Shown here piece after piece: positions 51,701 to 62,097 of a stretch of DNA of 64,000 nucleotides. Source of the DNA: Cafeteria roenbergensis (Eukaryota > Sar > Bigyra > Bicosoecida > Cafeteriaceae); NCBI GenBank assembly GCA_008330645.1, contig VLTN01000004.1, positions 806,001 to 870,000 of the forward strand, written 5' to 3'. Numbering within the stretch: position 1 is the first letter of the stretch; each line of letters starts with the position of its first letter. A program made the position numbers and the translations under genes. The notes under the pieces were generated by a model, which was not told the DNA's origin, did no database searches, and saw nothing but the letters and a program-made list of their open reading frames with translations.

Positions 51701-52911
51701 AAGGAGGCGGCGCTGGCCGAGGCGCGAGCGGAGGGCGCCTGCGGGACAAGCTGCGGGCTGCGGCACGGGCGGCCATGGCAAGCAACGCCTTTGGCAGGGC
51801 CCTCAAGCGGAGGAAGGACTCGCAAGGCACGGCGGACGAGGGCGAGGACGAGCACGAGGAAGCCGTCACGCTCCTCGGCGCTGTGCTGGCGGCGGCAAAG
51901 GCGCAGGGCGGCACGGCGCAGCCGCGCGAGACTGCGACGCTGCACACGAGCCGCTCGGCGTCGCCCAGAGCAGGCGCGCCGTCCCCGCCTCCGCGCGCCA
52001 CACCACCCGCCCGCTCCCCGGGGTCGGATCGCCCGGGGGCGCGCAGGTACCGGCTGGGCGCGGCGCCTGTTGGCATCATGTCGCTGCCGGTCGACGGCGG
52101 GGACGACGGGGCTCGCGATGGCCCACGGGACGGCCGCGGCAGCCCGGGGGCGCAGAGCGATAGCGGGGCGATGCCCTCTCGCGGCGCCTCCGGCGGTGGA
52201 CGCCGTGCCCCGCCCGGCAGGCCGCTGCTGGGGACGCAGCCGCGAAGCTCTCCCAAGCCCATTTCGGCGCTTCCGCAGTCATACGGGCGGGACAGGCCGC
52301 GCGGAGCGGGCCCTCCGCCAGACGAGAGCCACGACTCGGGAACTACCAGGGACATCTTCGCCAAGCTCACCGAGGCGCGGCAGCACCGCGAGGCCGGGCC
52401 CCGGTCGCGAACGTTCGCCAAGGGTCTCGGGGAGCTCGCCCCAGACGGCCCTGCGGACTGGCACAGTGGGCGAGTTCACGGCCCTGCCGGCGCCGCCGCG
52501 GCCATGCGTGCCGCTGGCGGTGGGGCGGGACTTGGTTCGGGAGGCCAGTCGACTGCCAGCGTGGGGGGAAATATGGGCGTGAGCTGGCAACTGCGGCAAG
52601 TGGTGAAGCAGGTGACACGCGCCATCCGCGCGGACGGAACCGCCGAGGCCATCACCTCCGTGAGGCTCGAGCAGGCCGAGCTCCGAGCCGCATTGGACGA
52701 CACTCGCGCCGGCCTTGCGACTGCGCTGGCAGAGCTCCGAAGCGTCACTGACGTGCTTCGCGACCAGCGCGCCGTCACAGCCAGCTCCGTGGATCGGAGG
52801 CGCTCCTCCGCGTCGGTGGGAGACACCGCCATGCAGCTTCGTCAGAGGCTCACAGCGGACGAACTCCGGCAGTTGGTGAGTGAGCTGTCACACCAGGCAC
52901 CACGAGAGTGA
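45755..52911 (+). CDS. Voltage-gated K+ channel (Shaker-type core) with a giant S2-S3 insertion
   Basis: Exons 45755-45841 and 46297-52911 (intron gtgagc...cgcag, phase 0) give 2,233 aa. S1 is FISVLITFLIVLSCITFSLE (about 250-270). S2 is VFELIERIAIAVFTVEYVLR (about 290-309), keeping the Phe and Glu of the charge-transfer centre. About 1,000 hydrophilic residues follow before S3 (NIVDLLAIVPFYIELF, about 1321-1336). S4 is VFRILRLGRVFRIFKLGK (about 1347-1364). S5 contains SIIIFFIAIGVILFGALIW. The selectivity filter is TLTTLGYGDQVP (about 1443), and S6 is LALVGILVLALPVTILGANF. No N-terminal T1 domain is recognised. The C-terminus has an Asp run (about 1542-1548), Arg-rich helices and a final coiled coil (about 2120-2220). 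The S1, S2, S3-S6 parts are unmistakably one channel in one frame. The first exon is inferred from splice signals only. Confidence 0.88.
45842..46296 (+). other. Proposed first intron of the Kv gene, with a C15 run
   Basis: The donor gtgagc at 45842 and the acceptor tcgcag at 46291-46296, immediately before an in-frame ATG, bound a 455-bp intron. It joins a 29-codon first exon in phase 0. It contains an uninterrupted run of 15 C (46042-46056). If the splice is wrong, translation would simply start at 46297. Confidence 0.55.
50836..50856 (+). repeat. (GAC)7 encoding poly-Asp in the Kv C-terminus
   Basis: Seven consecutive Asp codons within DADDHDDDDDDDEAEKD lie about 95 residues after S6. It is an acidic segment that could bind divalent cations, though this is speculative. 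Confidence 0.8.
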
Positions 52912-53771
52912 AATTCAACGGTGGCAGCGGCACCGCGCCCGTCGTTCGTCACGGAGCAAAAGTGGAGCGGCAGGCCGGTTCCTCGCGTCGCTGGAACGCG
53001 TCTGTGCGCAATCGACGTTTGTCAACTAGAAGTTGTTGTGCTGCGAGTGTTGCAATTTGCTTGAAGTGGGCCCTTGTCAAAGTCGCGGGCTCGCACTGTT
53101 GAGTGGGTTCACTTGAACTGTTGCAAATCCAGCCGGGTACCGCCTGCGCGATGAGCCTGTCCACACGGCGAGGAGCCCGGGCAACACAGCTCGTCCGTCA
53201 TTCACCGATGCCACCGTGAAGACTATTTGTCCGTTTCATCGCAAGAAAATTGGGTTTTGGATGCCGCGTGGAACTGGCGCTTGCTGCGACAGCTGGTTGG
53301 TGGTGAAAAAAGGTTCTTCCGTTGCAGCCAAATTTCGAGTTTGTGGTTGTGCTGCCCAAGTGCGATTGCCTCGAATTTAGACAAAAGCGTCTCACCGCCA
53401 TCACTGAGCATAACTTGCTCGTTCTCTCCTTTGGAAGCTCCGGAGTGTCTGCGATAGCAGTTTGGCTGAAGTATCCAGCTGCCACCCAGGACTCGTCGTG
53501 CAGGAATGCGCTTTTGGCGGGTCCATCGCCCCCAGTCTGCTGCAGGTTGCATGAAAATTACCCCCTTGCGCAGTGTTCCCTTGGCATATGTGCATGCACT
53601 CCACAAGCTCCGTTGCGCGCGACAGTGGAACAGCGCCGCTGACCCAGTTCAGATTCTCACAGCGTATATTTGCTCTGTCTCAAATATATGACTGCCCCGG
53701 CGCTGACGTTGCACGCAGTCCGGCACTCCGCCCGGCCAAGCCGCACCCGAGCAGCGTTCGCCAGCGCCATC
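52912..53771. other. Relatively AT-rich 860-bp intergenic region
   Basis: This is the longest interval in the window whose base composition visibly departs from the surrounding GC-rich DNA (for example gtgaaaaaaggttcttcc near 53303 and ctcaaatatatgactg near 53683). Short frames on both strands (up to 127 codons) show no domain. No tRNA-like cloverleaf, tandem repeat or terminal repeats are seen by eye. It lies upstream of the DUF1295 gene, whose longer alternative ATG (53688) sits at its edge. Confidence 0.55.
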
Positions 53772-54847
53772 ATGTCCATGGGAGCACTTGCCGAGAGCAT
53801 GGGCCCGTTTAGCTGGCTCGCACTCATCGGCGGCAACTTTGCGCTTCAGTGGTGCGTCAGCGCCAGCTTTTTTTCTCCCGCCGCCCCGTGGCAAGCCGCA
53901 TCGGCTGGGAAGGGCGGGCGCGGGCCGCGCGCGCGCACGCGCAGCCGATTGCTCCACTCGCAAGGCTTGCTGGCCTTTGCGGACGCGTGGTGTTTCCTTT
54001 CCTCTTCCCTGCAGGGCGGGCTTTGGCGTCGCAGTTGCGCTGCAGACGGAGCGATTCTACGACATGTTCGGCACACTTGGCTTTGTCGCGTGCACGTCGT
54101 ATGCGGTGCTGTCAGGGGGCGCGTGGGACAACTTGCGCGCGCGTGTGGCGGCTGCTATGGTGCTAGTGTGGGCGCTCCGGCTTGGGAGTTTCCTCGTCTA
54201 CCGCATCTCGCGCGACGGCGGCGTGGACAAGAGGTTCGCGGAGATTCGCATCAACCCGGTGCGCTTCTTCGTAGCGTGGACGCTCCAAGCTCTGTGGATT
54301 CTGACCACAGCGCTGCCAGTGTACGCCGTGGCGGCCGAGGGCAAGCCCTCGGACTTGGCCCCAGAAGATCTCGCCCTTGTGGCGCTCTGGGGTGTGTTTT
54401 TCGTCATCGAGGCGGCCGCAGACTACCACAAGCTGCTGTTCACGTCAAATCCTGCGAACAAGGGCCAGTTCATCCGCACGGGCCTGTGGGCGGTGTCGCA
54501 GCACCCAAACTACGCCGGCGAGCTGGGAATGTGGTGGACGCTGGCGGCCTTCTGCGTCCGCGGTCTGGGAGGCCCATGGGTTGCTGGTGAGGCCGGCCGA
54601 CTTGCCAGTCGCCTCGACTGCCACAGCGTGGCTACGCGCACCGCGACCGGGAATATCTTGACAATGCCGTGGTCTCCTTGGCTTGAGTCTCGCAGTTTTG
54701 GCGGCGCCGCTGTTCGAGACGCTGCTCCTTCTCTTCGTGAGCGGCATCCCACTCCTGGACAAGGCTGCCGCGAAGAAGTGGGGAGACAGCGCGGAGTACA
54801 AGGCGTACACGGCCAGGACCGCGGTGCTCATTCCGTTTTTGTACTGA
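53772..54847 (+). CDS. DUF1295 (steroid 5-alpha-reductase-like) membrane protein
   Basis: Exons 53772-53851, 54015-54586 and 54696-54847 join in phase (TG|G and G|TT) to give 267 aa, the usual size for the family. Landmarks are GGNFALQWAGFGVAVALQTE with RFYD next, WALRLGSFLVYRISRDG, DKRFAEIR, the strongly conserved GLWAVSQHPNYAGELGMWW, and the C-terminal SGIPLLDKAAAKKWGDSAEY followed by TAVLIPFLY. Six or seven hydrophobic segments are visible. The family belongs to the steroid 5-alpha-reductase/isoprenylcysteine methyltransferase-like fold with a probable NADPH-binding C-terminal half; the substrate is unknown. An in-frame ATG at 53688 would add 28 residues, but the shorter start matches the family N-terminus. 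The first donor (gtgcgt) and second donor (gtgagg) are slightly off the local consensus. Confidence 0.88.
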
Positions 54848-55081
54848 TGCAAGGCGCCGCGCGTTCATTGGCCGGTGTGACTGTCGCTCTGCGACGCGAG
54901 CAATGCGACTGCCGCTCAATTGTGGCACCTCCTTCCGCGAGGCTGTTGATGTCGCCGTTTCCGCGTCGACCACGCAACACACAATCGCACTCGCCCCGCG
55001 AATGGCGGGGTTCGCCGAGGCGAACGAACGGATCCAAGCACATGCACGGACGCACTCGCAAGGCTCGCGCGAGCTGGCTCC

Positions 55082-58000
55082 TCAGGCAACCTCCTCATGC
55101 GTTCCCTGCCCCATGAGCAGCACCTCAAAGGGCTGCCCTCCGCGCACCTCCACCCTGAAGCGGCACTTGTACAAGGCCGGCTCTTTGGGCGCGAAGCGAA
55201 CGCCAAGGGTCACGGGCTGTGGCGCGGCGCCTGACTCACGCAGCGGCGCCGCCCTCGGCGCGACTTCCAGGTCCACGGTTGGGCCAGGCAGCAAGCCCTT
55301 GTGCGAGCTGAACCCGAACACAGTCGGGTCGTCGACCACGACGGCGGGGCTTGGCCCGGCGGCATCGTCGTCCGCTCCGAGCCCGGGCGTGCCCTTGAGG
55401 CCTAGGGCACCGGCGTTGATGGCCACGCGCTCTCTTGGCGCTGGGGCCGGAACGTGGCGGAGCGCCCAGTCGGCGGGGACCACAGTAGGGTTGCCGACCA
55501 CGAGCCGCAGGACGCGGGGCGTGCCGCATCGAACCACGCCGAAGTTGGTGACGGGCGGCGCGGCAATCACCTTGGGGCGCAGGACCTGCGCGGCGAGGCC
55601 GACCCGCTGCACTTCGCCGTTTACGAACGTGAGCAGCAGCGAGCCACGGTGCTCCGTGCTCAGCGCCCCCTTGGACTGCGGGACGCCGGCCTGCCGAGCC
55701 TCCTTGCTCAGCGACGCCGTTCCGGCCAGCGCCTTCGTGCCTGCCCCGCCGGCGCCCGACGCCGCCAGCCCGCTTGGCGCGGCAGCAGCAACCAACCTTG
55801 GGTCAAACCGAACGTCGACCACCACGTTGGCGCGCGGCGGCAGCGCCAGTACCTTGACGCCACGCGACTCCAGCCCTCGGATGGTGCTTGTCAAATCGGC
55901 GCCCGCAGTGGGGGCAGGCTTGGCCGCCGTGTGAACGCGCTCCAGACGGAACGGGCCCTCCACCTCCACGCCGAAGCGGAGGCTGAGGTCGAACGCGTTG
56001 GAGAGCGTCAGGCTCCGCAGGTAGCTCTCGTGGGTGGGCCGCTCGGTGGCCCACACCCGCAGGGCGGCCCAGGGAATGCCGCCCTCGCCGACCTCCTCGT
56101 CGATGTCGAGCGCAGGCTTGATGGGGTTGACGAGCAGGCCGAGGCGCAGACTCTCGCGCACGAGCCGGGGGCGCACCACTGCAGCCGCCTGCATGCCCGG
56201 GTCCGCCGGGGCGCCGCGCCGCGGAACAGGGGTAGACGGGCCAGCTTGCGCGCCCTCCTCGGCCCCATCTTCGGATCCGGCCCCGCCCGTGCCCGCCTCG
56301 CTAGTCGCGGTCGCGGTCGCGATGGCATCATCGGCCTCGTCGTCACGGAGCTCCTGCAGCATACCTTGGTCGGGCTCGTCGCCCCGGGGCACCCAGAGCG
56401 CGTCCGCCACGAGCAGGCCCCGGCGCGGCCCCCCTGCCGCCCCAGCCTTGGCATCAGACCACCCGAGGGCCGCGTCGGCGCTGGCTTCCGCCTCGGACCG
56501 CGAGAGGGGCACGGCCGAGACGCGGAAGGTGGCGGAGGACTGGGCCGGGACCACGGCCTCGACAGGCTCCACGGAGAATGGCGGAGGGAAGGCAGGCCTG
56601 CGGTCGCTGCCGTGGGCGAGCTCCACTATGGCAGCCTGCCCGCCACCGCCCTCTGGCGAGGCGTCCTGGCCCAGGATGGACAGCCGAAGGGGCTCCTCGG
56701 GGGCACCGGGGGGCCGGGGCACGGTCAGGCACCAGCGGATGTGGGCGTCGAGCGGGGCAGTGTTGCGCACCGTGATCAGCTTCGCAGCTGGTGCCGCGCC
56801 GTCGGGAAGGTCCCCAAAGGCGAGCGCGGGCGGGAAGACCGTGCAGCGCATCCCCGCCGTCGTCGGGTCCACGGTGAGCGGCGAGCCGACCACCGTGACT
56901 CGAACCGGGAGCTTCACCGGCGGCGCGGCGTCCATGAGGATCTCGAGCTGGTCCTCGTACGTTCCCGGCATGTCGGCCACGCACGAGACCATGATGCGGG
57001 CAGTGGCGAACGGGGCCAGGTGGCACGCGCGCGGCCACACCTGGAAGGCAACGCCGTTGAGCAGGCACAACTGCTCCTGCTGGATCTCGAGCCCGCGCCG
57101 GCGGCGCAGCTCGGCTTTGCCCTCCTCGCTCTGGAAGCGGGAGTGGTCCTCGTGCTCCCGTCCCAGCCACTCACGCGGCCTGCGGGACGTTGCACCGGCC
57201 CCGCCCGTCGCAGGGGTGCTGCCCGCGCGGCTGCCCGAGCGCCCCCTGGGCTCGTCTGAGAAGGGCAGCCCGAGGAACCCGCGGTCGCGCCGGCCGCGCG
57301 CGCTGGCAGCGCCGGCAGCGGCGGCCTCTGCCTGCGGGTCCGACGGCACGATGCCTCTCGCAACGCGCTGCCGCTCGGCCTCGGCCATGCCGCTCGGGTC
57401 CTGCGCGGCCAGGGCCTTGGCCTCCTCGTCGGTCAGGTCGATGCCTGCCGGCCCGGCTGATAGCCTGCCTGCAAAGGCGGGGTACTTGATCACGCGCACC
57501 GCAAAGTCCGTCGGAACCCCGCTCAGGTTGCGCACCTCCACGCAAAAGGTGCGCCGCGAGAAGGTGGGCAGCTGCTTGCCAAAGTCCACTTGCGGCATGC
57601 GGCCGACGCGCGCGCCCGCGGCCTCGGCATCGGCGAGACTTCGCTCAAGCAGGGCCATGGTGGCGTCACCCGCGGCGCCCGGGTCGTCCCGCACGGCAGC
57701 GCGCTGGGTGCGGAGGGCGTTGCAGAACACCGCGTGCGGCATGGCGCCGGCCAGGTGAGGCTCGATCTCGCGGCCGCGGGGCAAGCCCTTCCCGGCGAGA
57801 ACGCGGTCCATGAGGGAGGCGAGGCTGCGCTCGAAGGCGGCGTCCGCATCTGGCTTGCCCTTGTCGTCGACGACCGCAAAGGCGACTGTGAGCGGCCTCA
57901 CCACGCCCTCCAGCGCGACGCCCACGGGCCCCGGAACGCCCTCCACGTCGAGCGCGCACAGAGAAGACAGCTTCGCCACAGCCATGCGCGGCGTCACGAC

Positions 58001-61000
58001 CAGGGTAAACTCGCGGGACTCCTTCTCCCCCAGCACGCCCGACCTGGACGGCAGCACGCTCGCGTCAAAGGGAGCCACGGGCAGAGCACGGCGCGCGGCC
58101 TTGCCGCGACGGCGTCCCTGCCGCGCAGGGGACGGGCTGCCCGCCTCAGGAAGCCCGGCAGCAGCGCCGCGCGGTGCGGGCACCACCCCGCCCGAGGTCG
58201 ACCCGGTCGGGGAGCCAGGCTCACTTCCCGGCCGGCGGACAGCGTTGTTCTCCTCTCTCAGCGCGTCCAGCGCTCGCTCCGCGCGTCGCTCGGCGCTTGC
58301 GTGCGCGGCGAGCGCGAGCGCCGTGGGCGAGTCTCGCCCGTCGGCCGCGGCAGCAAGGAGCCGCTCGCCGTCCACGTCGTCGGCGTCACCGCCGCCGCCA
58401 CCGCGAGGCGACCCGCTGCCGGGGCCGGGCGAGTCCGCGCCCGCCTCTGAGGCGAGGCGCATGCCCACCGCCGGGTCCCACCGGAAGGCCGCGGTCAGGT
58501 TTGACAGGTTTGTCACGCGCACGACGCGGCGAACGGGCACGCCGACGAATGCGATGCCGAGGGACACTGAGTGGCGATCCAGGAATACCAAGGGGCGCTG
58601 CACCTCGCCGCGGACGCGGAGCGTGATGGGGTCCGCGCCCGCGCTTCCCGGCACATCGCACTGGAGCATCTCCCTGAGGCGGTGCGGGGCGGAGCCCGCG
58701 GTGCAGGAGACGCTGACATCCCCTTCGCCAAAGGGGGGGAGCACCCCCTCGCAAGGCGAGAAGGAGAGCGAGCAGCGCTGGCCGGGCGCTGCCTCGAGCT
58801 CCGCCGCGCGCGCTGCGGACACGAATGCGGCCGCCGGCACCTGAGACAGCCTCCAGGGCGCAGGGACGGCGGACAGGTTCTGGATCCTGAGCGAGCAGGC
58901 GGCGCTCGTGCGGACCTTGAGCAGGCCGAAGTCGAGCTCCGGGGACGTGAACCGCAGCTTGGGCGCCTCGATGCTCGCGATGGCCCGGAGGCTGAGGCGG
59001 GAGGTCAGCACGGCAGCGGGAGGCAGCTGGCCCGGCGCCGACACGAGGGTCCCTGCGCGCGCCGAGGTGCCCCCCTGGAAGAAGACGCTGCAGGGCGCCT
59101 CGCAGACAACCTCGCCGCAGGCGGACGCCTCCACGATGGCGGTGATGGAGGCCACGCCATGCGGAGGGATCATGCCCCGCTCGGGCGCCACGCAGAACAG
59201 CGGGGCCCGCCCGCCACCCCCCAGCCCCGTCCCGTCCTCCGTGTCAGAGTCGGCGCCGACAGATGCATCGCCTGGCATCCTGCGGCCTTCCGAAGCACCT
59301 GCAGCGGCTGGCTCGTCGCCCTCCGCGCCGTCAGCGTCGCCTGCTCTCGGGCGGAGCACACGCTCGTGCCAGGGCCGCGGGTCGGGCTGCAAGACCCCCA
59401 CAGGCTCCCAGTCGGCAGACGGGGCGGGCCGGCGCATGCAAGCCGGCTCGCCGAACTCAAACCACACGGGGCAGCTGCTGGTGTTTCGCAGGGTCACCGC
59501 CTGCGTGACGGAGCTGCCCGGCAGCAGCCCTGGAGGGAACACCACAACGGACGGGGTCAGCACCGCCTCCGGAGCGGAACACGCCCCGTGGAGAGCGAGG
59601 GTGCTGACGGTGACGCGCCTGCGGAGCACAGCTGCGGCCTCCGCACGGGACGCCATGGAGCGCGGCGTCAGAGCGGCGAGCTGCTCCGACACGGTCAGGT
59701 CCGAGTCGCCGCCGGGAAGGCGCATCGCGCCTTGCGAGGCGGGGAGCTCAAGCGCGTCGCGGGGCTCGTCGTCGTCCACGGGCACGCCCTCCACGAGCAT
59801 TCGGGCAACGGCCGAGTCCTCCCCGGGCGCGCCGGGGCGGAAGAGGACCTTGAACGCAACCTCGGCGCCGGCGGGAATGCGGCCGCTGCGCGGCTCGATT
59901 GCAAACGGCGCGTCCACGTCATCGTCCGCTCCAGGCGCTGCAGCCCTGGCCTTCGCCGCGGCGGCGGCCCCGCCAGCGACAGCGGCCGCCGCCGCTGCGC
60001 CGGCAAAGTCAGCGTCGGCAAGGCGGTGGTAGGAAATTGCGGACGCGGCCTCGGCCATGGACGCGAAGCGCAGCTCCCGCGGCTCCGCTGCCCCGTCCCC
60101 CGCCTGGAGCAGCAGCTTCACCTTGCGTGGCCGCTTGCGCAGGGTGCCCACGGCGGCGAGGCCCGTTCCAGCGGCCCTCGCGGTGGCTGTGAGGTCTTCA
60201 GCCGTGGCCCCGGGCCGGTGGAGGCTTGGGGAGCCGGCGCCTTCAGCGGGCCCACTTGCATCCCGATCATCGGAGCGGTGGTGGGAGAGCGTGCCCGACA
60301 CGCCGGCGTCCACCGGCAGCCCATCGTCGACAACCTCGATGGAGGGCGCGAATGCGGGCATGGGCTTGACCACCCAGCGAAAGGGCAGCGCCAGAGGCGT
60401 GTCGTTTCGCACCGTGACCGTGCGCGACTCTGTGTCGCCCACGAGCGCATCCTTGAACCGAAGCCTCAGGGGCAGGTTTGCGAGGCGGACGGCCCCCAGG
60501 GGGTCCGCGGCGGGCGCGCGGGACAGCGCAGCTTGCTCGGCCCGGTGCCGCCTCGCGGCCGCAGCTGCGAGGCGAGCGGAGGGGCTGTCCGGGGCCTCGC
60601 AGCGAGCGGCCAGGGCCTCCGCGTCCGAGTCCGATTCGGCTCCAGCGTCCGCCTCTGCAGGGGCGCGGGCCGACGACGGCGCAGGCGGCGACCCCACGGG
60701 CGAGCGCGCGGGCGAGTCCGGCCTGCTGCCAGCCACCGCCCCCCCGGCTGCCCCGACCGTGCCACTGGGAGGCGCGGTGTAGGGCGGAACCCGCGCGAGC
60801 CTTGCAGCCATCGCCGCGCGCAGGCGCTGCTGACGCTCCGCTGCAGCCTCGGGCAGGAGCTCCGGGTCGGGCAGGGCCACGCCGTCCACCCGGGTGACTC
60901 CGACGGAGAGGCCGGCACACTTGCCAGTGAGGCGGTGCTCGGTGACGTCGCCCCGGTGCGACAGAAGCACAAAGCTCCGCTCGTACACGCCTGGCGCAGG

Positions 61001-62058
61001 AGGAGCGAAGCGCACCAGCAACGTGGCGGTCCCGCCCCGGGCCAGCCGGAAGTAGGCCGGGGACACGGCAAACGGGGGCGAGACGAGCCTGGGAGGGCTG
61101 GGCCCGTACGCGCAGGCGGAAGAGCGCAGGGCGGGGGGCGCGGCGGCGCGCGCAGCGGCGACCTCTTCAGCGTTGGCCTCGCCGGCGTCCGGCGCCACAA
61201 GCGACGCCGCGACAACAGGGTCCGTCCCCTCAGCGGGGGGCCAGTCCTCTGCCGGGAAGAGGCGGAAGGCGCCGGCCGCGCCCGTGTTCCGGACTTCGAT
61301 GCGCGACACCGCCGAGTCGCCGCTGAGGCAGAGCCCAGCGTCGGCCTCAAGCGGCAGGTCCATGCGCGGAGCCTCGTCGCCTGCGCGGAGCGGGATGGTG
61401 AACTTGCCCGTCTCGGTGAGCACGACCAAGGCGTCCTCCGCGTCTGCGAAGGAGTCTGGCGAAAAGCCGACGCGCACCACGACTGCCATGCCCGGAGCAA
61501 GCACCCCCGACGCGGGGGCCCCCTTGGTCGCGCCGGACGAGTACACGGGCGGCTCTGACGTGAAGCGGTCGGTAGCAGGGGGGAGCACGCGGAGGCTGCG
61601 GCTGAGCGTGTCCGCGTTGCGAAGCGTGAGGGTTGCCTCGTAGCGGGCCCCGGGCACGAAGCCCGAGAACTCCACCGAGGCCGGGTAAGCCAGGAACGGG
61701 CCAACCCGCCTCGCCGCCCCCCCCTCCACAAGGGGCGCGGCCCGGACCCCCCGCAGCGTGTGGGTCTTGGCAAGGCGCTCGGCGTCGGGGTCCTGCAGCG
61801 CCCCTCGCCGGTGGGTCACGGAGGGGACGGTCTCGAGCGGCTCGCCCGCGTCCAGGACCGGCCCGTCAACGCTGTCGTCCGGCTCGTCGAGCGACGCGTC
61901 GGCGCCGCCTGCCGCCGAGGACCACCCCAGGCCTCCTTCACCGGCGCCCAGGCACACAAATTCAAAGTCGTCGCCGGCGGCCTCGCTGCGAGGGCTCTTT
62001 CGCTCCGTCGCGCTCGCGAGCGTCATTCCCCCACCCATCTGCCGCTGGTTGCGCAGCA

Positions 62059-62097
<39 letters not shown>

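Noticed and set aside
52912-53771. Remnant of an AT-richer inserted element
   Set aside because: No terminal repeats, target-site duplication or recognisable protein fragment is visible. Base composition alone is not enough.
58571-61558. 995-codon open frame antisense to the ASH-repeat gene
   Set aside because: It is a shadow of a real gene in GC-rich DNA, with no domain; the opposite strand encodes clear ASH repeats throughout.
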